A DNA stretch of 64,000 nt from contig JADIZB010000019.1 of assembly GCA_016705005.1 (NCBI GenBank), forward strand, positions 1-64,000, in the 5' to 3' direction. Shown in pieces: positions 45,699-56,700 of the stretch (position 1 is the first letter of the stretch; every line of letters begins with the position of its first letter). The stretch comes from Bacteroidales bacterium. Its GTDB lineage: Bacteria; Bacteroidota; Bacteroidia; Bacteroidales; Lentimicrobiaceae. Made by a program: the position numbers and the translations under genes. A model generated the notes under the pieces. That model saw nothing but the letters and a program-made list of their open reading frames with translations, was not told where the DNA came from and made no database searches.

Positions 45699-47522
45699 CT
45701 ACTGCCCCATCGACTGTAAATCATTCAGTCTTTTGTAAACGCCTCCCTTAGCCATGAGTTCATTGTGGGTACCCCGTTCTGCAATTTCCCCCTTTTGCAT
45801 TACTATGATTTCGTCGGCATGCTGTATGGTCGACAGCCGGTGGGCAATCACAAGTGACGTACGGTTTTTCATCAGGTTCAGTAATGCATCCTGCACCAGG
45901 CGTTCCGATTCCGTGTCAAGAGCAGAAGTTGCCTCATCAAGAATCATGACAGGTGGATTGCGTAAAACAGCCCTGGCGATGCTGATCCGCTGCCGCTGAC
46001 CTCCCGACATTTTTATGCCCCTGTCACCAATGTTGGTTTCATAACCTTCAGGCATCTGCATAATAAACTCATGGGCATTGGCAACTTTTGCGGCTGCAAT
46101 CACATCATCCTTACTCACATTCTGCATCCCGAAAGTTATGTTATCCAGCACAGTGGCATTGAATAAAATGGTTTCCTGTGAAACAATCCCCATCAAACCT
46201 CTTACATCGCTGATCACAAAATTACGGATGGGTGTTCCGTCGATCAGGATTTCACCCTGTGTGGTATCATAAAAACGCGGCAACAGGTCGGCCATGGTCG
46301 ATTTACCAGACCCTGACGCGCCCACCAGGGCAATGGATTTGCCTTTTGGAATAACCAGATTGATGTTTTTCAGAACATCTTCCTGCTCATACCTGAACCA
46401 AACATTACGGTATTCAATCTGCTCCCTGAATTCTTTAACCGCCACAGCATCCTCAATTTCTGTAATTACCTCTTCGGCATTGAGGATCTGCTCGATTCTT
46501 TCAACGGAAGCCGCCCCTTTCTGAACATTATAGACAGCGGTTGACAACGCTTTGATCGGGTTGATGATCTGGGAGAAAACAGTGATGTAGACAATAAAAA
46601 TAGCAGCATCCATAGATGATCCCGGCGAAAGAATGATCTTACCTCCATACCATATGACAAAAACCGATACCGCTATCCCCATAAATTCACTCAGGGGAGA
46701 AGCCAGATCCCTTTTGCGGAACAGCCTGACCATTAATCTGTTATATTTGAAGTTGGTTTCTTTGAAATTCTCGTTTGCCCAGTCAATAGAATTGAAAGCC
46801 TTGATATTCCTTAATCCGCTGATGGTTTCCTCAATGTTGGACAACAATTCACCCATTTTTATCTGCCCTTTGGCCGAAGTACGCTTCAGACTCCGGCCGA
46901 TGCGGCCGATCAGCAGTCCGCTAAGCGGCAAAAGAACAAGTACCATCAGGGTGAGTTCATAATTCATCATGAACAGGGTAACCAGATAAGCAATGATGGT
47001 CACCGGATCGCGGAACAGCATTTCGAGGGAACTAAGCACCGACCATTCAACTTCCTGAACATCGGTAGTCATCCGTGAAATAATATCTCCCTTTTTTTTC
47101 TCTGAATAATAGGAAAGAGGAAGGATAAGGATTTTATGGTACAGGGCATTTCGTATGTCTCTTACTACACCATTGCGCACCTCGGCAATGTAATACATGG
47201 CCAGATAGCGAAACAGGTTTTTCAGGAAAAATACAGTTACAATCACGATGCAGATATAAGCGAGGGTGGTAAGCTCCCCGAATTGCTCTATCATTTTTCC
47301 GATCTCAAAATAGAAATTCTGCTTTAATGCATCGAAACTCCATTCAAAGGCCGGAGGAACAAGAACCGGTTTTTCAAGTTTGAACAGGATATTCAGAACA
47401 GGAATAACCGCTGCAAAAGATACCAGTGAGAACACGACACTGATGATATTGAAAAGGATATTCAGCAAAGCAAAACCCCAGTATGGAATTGCGTAGCGCA
47501 GTACTTTAAGGAGATTTTTCAT
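45699..47522 (-). CDS. ABC exporter, fused membrane and ATPase domains (MsbA-like)
   Basis: A 607-residue half-transporter. The six-helix membrane domain is about 15-330, and the nucleotide-binding domain 365-605 has Walker A GASGSGKST, Q-loop SQETILFN, signature MSGGQRQRISIARA and Walker B VMILDEATSALD with the switch His in VIAHRLS. It works as a homodimer to flip lipids or export hydrophobic compounds. Lipid A flipping is the typical role for the group, but the substrate is not shown here. It is not in an operon with its neighbours. Confidence 0.93.
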   Translation of the reverse strand: MKNLLKVLRYAIPYWGFALLNILFNIISVVFSLVSFAAVIPVLNILFKLEKPVLVPPAFEWSFDALKQNFYFEIGKMIEQFGELTTLAYICIVIVTVFFLKNLFRYLAMYYIAEVRNGVVRDIRNALYHKILILPLSYYSEKKKGDIISRMTTDVQEVEWSVLSSLEMLFRDPVTIIAYLVTLFMMNYELTLMVLVLLPLSGLLIGRIGRSLKRTSAKGQIKMGELLSNIEETISGLRNIKAFNSIDWANENFKETNFKYNRLMVRLFRKRDLASPLSEFMGIAVSVFVIWYGGKIILSPGSSMDAAIFIVYITVFSQIINPIKALSTAVYNVQKGAASVERIEQILNAEEVITEIEDAVAVKEFREQIEYRNVWFRYEQEDVLKNINLVIPKGKSIALVGASGSGKSTMADLLPRFYDTTQGEILIDGTPIRNFVISDVRGLMGIVSQETILFNATVLDNITFGMQNVSKDDVIAAAKVANAHEFIMQMPEGYETNIGDRGIKMSGGQRQRISIARAVLRNPPVMILDEATSALDTESERLVQDALLNLMKNRTSLVIAHRLSTIQHADEIIVMQKGEIAERGTHNELMAKGGVYKRLNDLQSMGQ

Positions 47523-47812
47523 TATTTATCATTATCGGGAAAAATCCCGGCGAAGGAGCAAAGATAAGAGGTAAACGCAGAATCTGTTTTCATATTTCGC
47601 AAATAGACTGGCTTTTCCTCCCTTGATATACATGACCGGCAGTATTTCGGGATTCTCAGATGTTGGGTATTAAACAACAGTTCATTTTCCATAAAGTCAC
47701 CTGAGCCATTACTGAAATATTTTATCCGATCAGTCCGAATACACCGGAAATACCTTTACAGCAGGTTTTATTTATCCGGCATCCTTCACTTTATACACTT
47801 TGAGCTTGATTC

Positions 47813-47845
47813 TTTGAACTTTAAACTTGCTTATCCTTACCTTTG
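47813..47845 (+). promoter_or_regulatory. Promoter candidate of rbfA, nearly leaderless
   Basis: TTTG (47813-47816), 21-base spacer, TACCTTTG (47838-47845). The start ATG is at 47850, so the message would begin at or next to the start codon. The TTTG box lies in the ACTTTGAGC/TTTGAACTTT oligomer text. Confidence 0.5.
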
Positions 47846-47849
47846 CTGC

Positions 47850-48188
47850 ATGGAATCAAAACGTCAGCAAAAAATAGCCAGGTTGCTTCAAAAGGATCTG
47901 GGTGAAATATTCCGGTTAATGGCCCACGATCATCTGCGTGGATACCTCATTACGGTTACAAGGGTAAATATCACTCCTGACATGTCGTTGGCCCGTGTTT
48001 TTCTCAGTCTTTTCGGCCCCGGTGAAAAAACCGAGATATTCAGAAGCATCAACAAGCAGAAGAAAGAAATCAGGCATCAGCTGGGGCTCAGGGTTAAAGG
48101 CCAGCTCAGGATCATTCCCGACCTGGAATTCATAGTTGATGATTCCCTCGATTACATCGAAAATATTGAAAAACTGCTTAACGCCTGA
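47850..48188 (+). CDS. rbfA: Ribosome-binding factor A
   Basis: A 112-residue KH-like protein that binds 30S precursors and aids 16S rRNA 5' maturation. It starts MESKRQQKIARLLQKDLGEIF (ATG 47850; the frame from 47814 adds unrelated residues). The family features are VTRVNITPDMSLARVFLSLF, IRHQLGLRVKGQLRIIPDLEFIVDDSLDY and the closing IENIEKLL. It is followed after 54 bp by the lipoprotein-transport-type permease, a gene order seen elsewhere in Bacteroidota. Confidence 0.94.
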   Translation: MESKRQQKIARLLQKDLGEIFRLMAHDHLRGYLITVTRVNITPDMSLARVFLSLFGPGEKTEIFRSINKQKKEIRHQLGLRVKGQLRIIPDLEFIVDDSLDYIENIEKLLNA

Positions 48189-48242
48189 TTGTCTTATCCG
48201 GTCACATATCAACAAAGCCCGGCATAAAATACCTGAAACACT

Positions 48243-49484
48243 GTGAAACTTCCGTTGTACATAGCCTGGCGCTACCTGAAATCGAAGAAGTCGCACAATG
48301 TGATCAATATCATTTCAGGGATTTCTGTTGCCGGTGTAACCATTGGGACCATGGCACTGATTGTGGTGCTTTCGGTCTTCAACGGATTTGAAAGCCTTGT
48401 CATTTCCCTGTTCAACAGCTTCGACCCCCCCCTGAAAATCAGCCCGTACAAAGGCAAAACCTTTGATGTCACAACATATCCATGGGCTGAAATAGCTTCA
48501 ATTCCCGGAATAAGCGCCCAGACTGCTGTAATAGAAGAAAAGGCACTGCTGCGTTATGGAACAGCCCAGTTTCTTGTAACATTGAAGGGTGTTGATTCAT
48601 CCTATCAGAACTGGACCGGGCTTGACAGCATGATGACTGCCGGCAGTCTTACCCTTGAGTTTAAAGACCAGCCCTTTGCTGTTGTTGGTCAGGGGGTGGC
48701 CTATTATCTGGGGATTAATACCGATGATTACAATACTTTCATTGAAGCCTACGCCCCGAGAAGATCCGGAAAAATCGGCGCCAACCCCGAACAGGCATTT
48801 AACCGTCTCGACATCCGGCCTTCCGGCGTTTTTTCAGTACAGCAGGATTTTGATACCAGATTTGTGATTGTACCGATAGCATTTTCCCGGGAACTGTTTG
48901 AATATACCAATGAAATAACTTCCATAGAAATTGCCCTGGAAAAAGATTCAGATTCTGAAGAAATTCAAAGGTTCATCCGCCAAAAACTAGGTCCCGGATT
49001 TGCTGTAAAAAACAGATTTGAACAACAGGAAACCCTATACCGGATCATGCATTCGGAGAAATGGGCTATATTTCTGATCCTCTCATTTATCCTGGTCATT
49101 GCTACGTTCAATGTGATCGGATCCCTTTCTATGTTAATACTCGATAAGAAAAAAGACATTGCCATTCTTCACAGCCTTGGCGCAGACAAGAAACTCATAC
49201 GCCGGATATTTATGGCTGAGGGATTGATGGTTTCACTCAGCGGAGCAATTGCCGGATTGGTGCTGGGAGCTGTTATATGTTTTGTACAGCAAAAGTTCGG
49301 TATTGTCAGGATTAATGCCGAAGGGGGTTCCTTTCTTATCAGTAGTTACCCTGTTCAGATGCAATGGCTGGATTTCCTCTATGTATTTATAACAGTATCT
49401 GTTATTGGAATGCTGGCCGCATGGATTCCTGTCAGAAACACAGGTAAAGTCGATTACCGTGTGACAACCATACATTCCCGCTGA
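48243..49484 (+). CDS. FtsX-like ABC permease of the LolC/LolE type
   Basis: A 413-residue inner-membrane protein starting at GTG 48243. The first helix (about 18-45, ISGISVAGVTIGTMALIVVLSVFNGFE) begins the LolC/E signature. A large periplasmic domain is at about 46-270. The last three helices are near 272-296, 322-345 and 375-397, around the FtsX motif (LDKKKDIAILHSLGADKKLIRRIFMAEGLMVSL). It would extract lipoproteins from the inner membrane with an ATPase encoded elsewhere. Confidence 0.9.
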   Translation: MKLPLYIAWRYLKSKKSHNVINIISGISVAGVTIGTMALIVVLSVFNGFESLVISLFNSFDPPLKISPYKGKTFDVTTYPWAEIASIPGISAQTAVIEEKALLRYGTAQFLVTLKGVDSSYQNWTGLDSMMTAGSLTLEFKDQPFAVVGQGVAYYLGINTDDYNTFIEAYAPRRSGKIGANPEQAFNRLDIRPSGVFSVQQDFDTRFVIVPIAFSRELFEYTNEITSIEIALEKDSDSEEIQRFIRQKLGPGFAVKNRFEQQETLYRIMHSEKWAIFLILSFILVIATFNVIGSLSMLILDKKKDIAILHSLGADKKLIRRIFMAEGLMVSLSGAIAGLVLGAVICFVQQKFGIVRINAEGGSFLISSYPVQMQWLDFLYVFITVSVIGMLAAWIPVRNTGKVDYRVTTIHSR

Positions 49485-49679
49485 TTTTAGTTTTTTTTCT
49501 CTTCAGGCAACCTTTCACCCTTTCAGGTGTCATATTACCTAACCCTTTGACTCCTTAGTTATTAAAATTCTTGCGAAAGTTGGTGGTGTGACTGCCTGTC
49601 GCCTGCACAGACAAATAAATATTTCATCTATTTATCTGTTTATCAATATATTGTGGTGAAAAATATTTTTAATCCAATC

Positions 49680-49710
49680 GTTGAAGTGTTCGGATTTTAA
49701 TATAGCTTTG
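49680..49710 (+). promoter_or_regulatory. Promoter of the C25 peptidase pair
   Basis: GTTG (49680-49683), exactly 19 bases, then TAGCTTTG (49703-49710), matching the Bacteroidota consensus in box and spacing. The start codon is 58 bases after the -7 box. The rest of 49485-49768 shows no other feature. Confidence 0.65.
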
Positions 49711-49768
49711 TGGGTTACAATTGAAGCCGCTGGCTATTAAATTCATTATCAACCAAGGTCTAGTTACC

Positions 49769-52700
49769 ATGAAAAAATCATTACTCCTTAAATCGACTGT
49801 TTTTGCACTTTTTTCAATTCTGTTCTTAACGAGTAACCTTTCCTTCGGACAGGTTATTCTGAAGCAAAACGGATCAACCGGTATCGCACTTGAAAAAAGT
49901 GACTTTAGCGGAATCAGGGTTCTAAACAACATCGCTGCCCTGAACAAAATTGATTTAAAAACCGAACAGGGATCATTTACTGAAATATCCGCCTCCGGTT
50001 ATTCTTCTTCTGAAGAAAGGGGTTTCCCAAAACTTCCAGTTATGCGCCGCCTGATTGAAATTCCGGTTGGTGCTACTGTTGAAGTCGAGGTTCTTTCCTA
50101 TGAGGAAAATGAATTTCTTCTCAAAGATTTGGGTATCACCAGCAGGCTTATGCCGGCACAGGCTCCGGTTGCCAAAAACATAACAGGGGAAATTCCCTTT
50201 GTAATTAATAATCAGGTATACAACAGGGACCGTTTCTACGGCAAGCCTCTGGCTTCAGCCGAAATCATCGGATTTATGCGTGGTACGCGTATGGCCCGTC
50301 TTGATATTTCTCCGGTTGAGTACAACCCTGTAACAGGCACCATCAGGGTATACGATAACGTTGTGGTCAATATCACATTCAGGGGAGGTGACTATACTGC
50401 TACCCAATTACTGCAGGATAAGACACGTTCACCATACTTCAGCAACCTTAACAGTACAATGTTGAACAAACTCCCGGTTGGTTCCGGAATGCGTGAAAAC
50501 TTTTCCCGTTACCCGGTTAAATATGTGATCGTTTCTGATCCTATGTTCCATGATGCGTTACAACCACTTATTGACTGGAAAACCAGGAAAGGATTTACCA
50601 TGGTTGAGGCTTATACAAACCAACCGGAAGTTGGTAACACCACCTCATCCATCAAAAGTTATCTTCAGGGCCTTTATAACGCAGGAACCCCGGAAGACCC
50701 CGCTCCTACCTTTGTTCTTTTTGTAGGTGATGTTGCACAGATCCCGGCATATAGCCAGGGTGGCCACTCCTCTGACCTTTATTATTGCGAGTACACCAAC
50801 GACCATATTCCTGAAATGTACTACGGCCGTTTCTCTGCAACCAGTGTCAGCCAGCTGCAGCCCCAGATTGATAAAACCATGATGTATGAGCAATATCTTT
50901 TCCCGGATCCTTCATTCCTGGGTGAATGTGTAATGGTTTCAGGTGTTGACGGAAGTTATGCACCGGTTCATGGTAATGGACAGATCAACTATGGTACTAC
51001 TTATTATTTTAATGAAGCACATGGTCTCCAGAGCCATACCTACCTGTATCCTGCTTCAGGCAGTTCTGCCGCAGCCATTATTCAGAATGTAAGCGATGGT
51101 CTTGCTTATGGCAACTATACCGCACACGGAAGCTCAAGTGGTTGGGCTGACCCTGCCTTTGAAATTTCAGATATCCCCGGTCTGCAGAACGACGGAAAAT
51201 ATCCTTTGCTGGTAGGTAATTGCTGTCTTACCAGTACTTATAATACATCCTGTTTCGGAGAGGAACTCTTAAGGGCTGCCAATAAAGGTGCGGTAGGATA
51301 CATCGGTGCCTCAAACAGCACATACTGGGATGAAGATTTTTATTTTGGTGTCGGCGTTAAGAACATCGTGGTAAACCCAGTTTATGACGGAAACTCCGAT
51401 GGAAGTTATGATCTTGCTTTCCACGATCATGGTGAACCATTCTCGGATTGGTATACAACCCAGGCCCAGATGTTGTTTTCAGGTAATCTTGCTGTAACCG
51501 AAGGAGCACCATCTTCCATGGTTTATTATTGGGAAATTTACTGCCTCATGGGCGATCCTTCACTCATGATTTATTTCGGGGTACCTGATGCCATGAATGT
51601 AACCTATGAACCCCTCATGCCTCTCCAATCAGAAGAATTCACGGTAACCGCGGAACCTTATGCTTATGTTGCTGTGTCAAAAGACGGCATTCTTTACGGA
51701 AGTGCACTCGCTGATGAGTTCGGTGTAGCGGTCGTAGCACTCGACCCTATAACCGTCCCGGGTGACGCTCAGATTATTGTTACTGCCCAGAACAAACAAC
51801 CATTTATCGGCTCTGTCGTGGTAGCTTCACCCGACGGACCTTACATCATGCTTCAGGCTCAGGTAGTCAACGATATTAATGCCAACAACAATCAGGTGCC
51901 CGAATACGCAGAATCATTCGGTTTCAACATGTCGCTGAAGAATGTCGGAAACTCGGAAGGTGCAAACCTTTCAGTTACACTGACAACATCCAGCCCTTAT
52001 GCAGAGGTAAAAGAAGCTGTCGAGAGCTGGCCGAATATCGGTCCGGGTGAAATCGTCGACCTTGAATACGCATTTGAAGTAACCGCTGCCAACTGGCTGC
52101 CCGATCAACATCCCGCTGTTTTCACACTTACCATCACCGATGGGGTTGAAACCTGGGTTTCCGGTTTTACAGTTAAACTGAATGCCCCTGATTTACTGGC
52201 ATCAGAACTTGTGATTGACGATATGATCAACGGAACAGGAAATGGCAATGGCCGGCTTGATCCGGGCGAAAATGTAGTCATCTCTGTTCCGGTCAACAAT
52301 ATTGGTCATTGTGAAGCACCGGAATCGGTTGCTCACCTGTTTACCGAAAGTGAAGGCATAGACATTGAATTCATTGAATATCAGGTAGGTAACATAGCAG
52401 GGAGCGCGTCAGAAAGTGCCCTGTATAACGTTGCTATTAGCCCTGCGGTTGAGGTCGGAACAACAATCAACCTATATTTTGCTGTTGCTTCAGGATTATT
52501 TAATACAACCAAAGTATACACACCATCTGTTGGTCTCATTGTTGAAGATTTTGAAACAGGAGACTTCACTGCATATAACTGGGTAAATACAAGTACCCCG
52601 CCCTGGTCAGTTATTTCGTCTACATATAACGGAGGGCTTTATTCGGCAAAATCAGGAGCCATCGGACACAGTGCCAGTACCACTCTCCAGATTACAATGG

Positions 52701-53701
52701 CGGTTTCTGCCAACGATAACATAACCTTTGCCAGAAAAGTATCGAGTGAAAGCGGCTATGATTACCTGAAATTTTACATTGATGGAGTTGAAAAGGGATC
52801 ATGGTCGGGCGATGTTGACTGGAGCACCGTGAGCTATCCTGTTACCCCGGGCAACCGTACTTTCAAATGGACCTATAGTAAGGATGGAAGCGAAACAGGA
52901 GGTCAGGATGCCGTATTCATTGACGACATCTTCTTCCCGAGCGGAGGTTCAGGAGGCAGCAGCACCGAGCTCACAGCAACTGCTTTCGCTTATCCTGCAG
53001 TTCAGTGCAGCGGTGAATCATCCCAGTTGTTTGCTTTCGTTACCAATGCAACCGGAACTGTTTCTTACATATGGACACCGGCAGAAGTGCTCGACAATGC
53101 TGAAATATTCAATCCAACCGCAACCCTCACCGAGACAACCACCTTTGATCTGACTGTTACCAACCTGCTGTTTAATGATAATACCCAGGTAACTGTTGAA
53201 GTTTCAGCCGCACCTGAAACACCTGTAATCGAGCAGGTTGAAGCACAACTGATTTCAAGTTCGACCGAAGGAAATCAATGGTTTAACCGTGAAGGACCTG
53301 TTGAAGGTGCAATAAACCAAACGTTTGAGCCCACTACTTCAGACTATTACCATGTTGTTGTTACTTCTGCTGCCGGATGTGAATCAAACGCCTCAAATGA
53401 AATTTACTTTACCGTTGAAGGCGTCACTAACATGACGGCAGAAAATAATATGGAGGTTTATCCGAATCCTTTCAGGAACAATCTCCACATCAGCTACAGT
53501 CTGCTGAAGTCAGGCGCAGTCCGCATCAGTCTTTTAAACCTTCTTGGTCAGGAAATCGTGATGTTGAATGACAAGCTGACAGTTCAGGCCGGAAATCATA
53601 ACCTGACTGTTTCACCATCGAACCTGAAACCGGGCATTTATTTCATCAAACTCCAATCCGGCGACTTGACAATTGTGCGTAAAATCGTTCTTTCTGAATA
53701 A
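49769..53701 (+). CDS. Gingipain-type C25 family peptidase with T9SS sorting domain (first of tandem pair)
   Basis: A 1,310-residue secreted cysteine peptidase from ATG 49769 (MKKSLLLKSTVFALFSILFL, signal peptide). A propeptide reaches about 230. The C25 catalytic domain is about 240-620, with His453 in NYTAHGSSSGW and Cys485 in VGNCCLTSTYNTSCFGEELL. Ig-like and repeat domains follow, including an APHP/CARDB-type segment (NDINANNNQVPEYAESFGFNMSLKNVG; again DDMINGTGNGNGRLDPGENV). The sorting domain is at about 1,235-1,310 (MEVYPNPFRNN, SNLKPGIYFIKL). The T9SS would export it and fix it to the surface. Target specificity is unknown. It is 18 bp from a paralogue. Confidence 0.92.
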   Translation: MKKSLLLKSTVFALFSILFLTSNLSFGQVILKQNGSTGIALEKSDFSGIRVLNNIAALNKIDLKTEQGSFTEISASGYSSSEERGFPKLPVMRRLIEIPVGATVEVEVLSYEENEFLLKDLGITSRLMPAQAPVAKNITGEIPFVINNQVYNRDRFYGKPLASAEIIGFMRGTRMARLDISPVEYNPVTGTIRVYDNVVVNITFRGGDYTATQLLQDKTRSPYFSNLNSTMLNKLPVGSGMRENFSRYPVKYVIVSDPMFHDALQPLIDWKTRKGFTMVEAYTNQPEVGNTTSSIKSYLQGLYNAGTPEDPAPTFVLFVGDVAQIPAYSQGGHSSDLYYCEYTNDHIPEMYYGRFSATSVSQLQPQIDKTMMYEQYLFPDPSFLGECVMVSGVDGSYAPVHGNGQINYGTTYYFNEAHGLQSHTYLYPASGSSAAAIIQNVSDGLAYGNYTAHGSSSGWADPAFEISDIPGLQNDGKYPLLVGNCCLTSTYNTSCFGEELLRAANKGAVGYIGASNSTYWDEDFYFGVGVKNIVVNPVYDGNSDGSYDLAFHDHGEPFSDWYTTQAQMLFSGNLAVTEGAPSSMVYYWEIYCLMGDPSLMIYFGVPDAMNVTYEPLMPLQSEEFTVTAEPYAYVAVSKDGILYGSALADEFGVAVVALDPITVPGDAQIIVTAQNKQPFIGSVVVASPDGPYIMLQAQVVNDINANNNQVPEYAESFGFNMSLKNVGNSEGANLSVTLTTSSPYAEVKEAVESWPNIGPGEIVDLEYAFEVTAANWLPDQHPAVFTLTITDGVETWVSGFTVKLNAPDLLASELVIDDMINGTGNGNGRLDPGENVVISVPVNNIGHCEAPESVAHLFTESEGIDIEFIEYQVGNIAGSASESALYNVAISPAVEVGTTINLYFAVASGLFNTTKVYTPSVGLIVEDFETGDFTAYNWVNTSTPPWSVISSTYNGGLYSAKSGAIGHSASTTLQITMAVSANDNITFARKVSSESGYDYLKFYIDGVEKGSWSGDVDWSTVSYPVTPGNRTFKWTYSKDGSETGGQDAVFIDDIFFPSGGSGGSSTELTATAFAYPAVQCSGESSQLFAFVTNATGTVSYIWTPAEVLDNAEIFNPTATLTETTTFDLTVTNLLFNDNTQVTVEVSAAPETPVIEQVEAQLISSSTEGNQWFNREGPVEGAINQTFEPTTSDYYHVVVTSAAGCESNASNEIYFTVEGVTNMTAENNMEVYPNPFRNNLHISYSLLKSGAVRISLLNLLGQEIVMLNDKLTVQAGNHNLTVSPSNLKPGIYFIKLQSGDLTIVRKIVLSE

Positions 53702-53719
53702 TCCTGTAAAAAACAAAAG

Positions 53720-56700
53720 ATGCGTATAAAACGATATTTCTTATTCATCCTGCTGATAGCAGGATTTATTTCAGCCAGTTCACAGAACTGGGTTGGGATT
53801 AACAGTGAGCAACCGGTTTCGGCTGAAACTACTCTTGTTTCGTCGTCGGATGCAGGATCTGTTCTTTCGGTCAGAATTGATGGTTTTTACCTCAACTCCG
53901 TGGTTACACCCCGCGGAAATGCTTTCACAATCAGCCTGGATGGTGCAACTACCATGCTTGAAAAGGGAATGCCTGACCTTCCCAAACTTGCTGCTTCCCT
54001 GATCATTCCTGATCAGGCATTCATGGAAGTCAGGGTAGTTTCTTCACAGTATATTGACTATCCATTCATGGATGTTGCTCCCTCTAAAGGAAATTTCACC
54101 CGTGATATTGATCCGTCAACGGTTGCCTATGAATATGGAAGGGCCTATTCGCGCGATGAGTTTTATCCGGCATCTCAGGCAAAACTGAGAGAACCTTACA
54201 TACTCCGCGATTATCGCGGGCAGACTGTTGTCATCAACCCATTTGCCTACAATCCGGTTACCAGAACCCTGAGGGTCTACTACAATATGACCATCGAAGT
54301 TATGGCTGCCGGTACTTCAACCGACAATATTATTGTCCGGAATGAGGTTCCACAAACAGTTGATGCGGAATTCCGTCAGATTTACAACCGTCATTTCCTG
54401 AACGCCGGCAACGGAAACAGATATACTCCACTGGAAGACCAGGGAAATATGCTGATCATCAGTTATGGCGCGTTTATGGCCGAAATGCAGGATTTCGTTG
54501 ACTGGAAACGTACCATCGGGATGCCTGTTGAAATGGTTGATGTTGCCACGATCGGTGCAAATCCGACTGCAATAAAAAACTATGTTGCTGATTATTATGC
54601 TACCAATGGCCTTACTTTCCTTCTCCTTGTCGGTGATCATGCCCAGGTGCCAACCGTTACAACCGGTGACCTTGGTGGCCCTTCTGATCATGCCTACGGC
54701 TACCTTGCCGGCAGCGACCACTATCCAGACCTTTTTGTAGGACGCTTTTCTGCTGAAAATGCAGCCCAGGTTACTACCCAGGTGCAACGAACCCTTGAAT
54801 ATGAACAAAACCCGGATGTGAGCACCGACTGGTTTTCAACAGGTTTTGGAATCGGCTCAAGTGAAGGCCCGGGTGACGATGGAGAATATGACTGGCAGCA
54901 TATGCGCAACATTCGCACTGACCTGATCGGTTATACCTATACCTCTATTGGTGAACTTTATGATGGAAGCCAGGGGGGAGAAGATCTACCGGGCAACCCG
55001 AATTCAACCTCAGTTGCCACTGAAGTCAATGCCGGACGCGCAATTATCAACTACGTGGGTCACGGAAGCCAGACATCCTGGGGAACTACCGGCTTCTCAA
55101 ACAGTGGAGTCAACGGTTTATCCAACAACCATATGTGGCCTTTCATCTGGTCGGTTGCCTGTGTAAATGGTGATTTCCTCACCGGCACATGCTTTGCCGA
55201 AGCATGGCTGAGGGCTTCCAACGCCAACGGCCCCACTGGAGCCATTGCTACATTGATGGCAACGATAAACCAGAGCTGGAATCCTCCTATGGAGGGTCAG
55301 GATGAAATGAACGATATCCTCGTTGAAAGTTACAACGACAACATAAAGAGAACATTTGCCGGCATCTCGATGAATGGCTGTATGAAAATGAACGACACCT
55401 ACGGTTCAGGAGGATATGAAATGACAGACACCTGGCTGGTTTTCGGAGATCCTTCACTTGTAGTCCGCACCGCTTTACCAACAAGTCTGGCCGTTAGCCA
55501 CAATCCCGTTGCTTTTCTGGGCTCTGACCAGTTTGTTATAAATTGTAGTGTAGATGGAGCTTTTGCCTGCCTGACCATTGACGGTCAAATTATAGGAACC
55601 GCTGCTGTCAGCGGTGGGTCAGCAATTATAACCTTTCCGGCACTGAACAATGTGGGCACTATGAAACTGGCAGTTACTGCCTTCAATCATCTTCCTTACA
55701 TTACCGACATCGATATTCTCCCCCTCGAAGGACCCTATGTTGTATACAACAACACTGAGGTAAACGATGCAAGCGGTAACAACAACCAGCAACTCGACTA
55801 CAATGAGTCGGTTACCATTGCTCTCGGACTGAAAAATGTCGGAACTGCTGATGCAACAGATATCGCAGTTACCATCAGCAGCAACGACCCTTATGTAGAA
55901 TTAATTGATTTAACTGAAGTATATCCGTTGATCGCTGCAGGGCAAACAGTTGTTATTCCTGATGGCTTTGCATTCAGCATAAGCAATGATGTGCCCGACG
56001 GACATCCGGTACTGTTCGATTATACTGCTGTTTCGGGAGAAAATGAATGGTCGGGAAGCTTTAGTGTTTTAGCTCACTCCGTTGCCCTGAATTTTGCAGG
56101 TGCTGCTGTATCCGATGAACAAGGTAACAACAACGGCAAAGCCGATCCTGGTGAAACATTCCAGCTTCATTTATCGGTGATTAATTCAGGCACTGCTCCC
56201 GGTTACAATTTAACCGGTGTGCTTTCTACTGAAGATCCGTACATTGTGATCAATGTTGATAGTCTTAATTATGGAACAATCAACGGATATGAAACACTTA
56301 CTTCTGTTTTCACTGTTACATCGCTTCCCTCAACACCAACCGGCCACATCGCTGAATTTAACCTGCTCATGTCCGCTGATAATGGTTTTGAAACTTCGTC
56401 ATTGGTTACTGTGGTGATTGGTCAGATTCCGGTTCTCATCATTGATCTGGACGGAAATCACAATTCGGGCCCGGTAATCCAGGCTTGTCTGACAAATCTG
56501 TCGGTTTCTTCTGATTACGTGACATCCTGGCCACTGGTGATGGGCCCTTATCAATCTGTTTTTGTTTGTCTGGGGACATATTCCGACAATGGCGTACTTA
56601 CCGATGTTCAGGGTCAGGTATTGGCTGATTTCCTGAATGCCGGAGGCAAGGCATATATGGAAGGTGGTGACACCTGGGCTTACAATACACCAACACCGGT

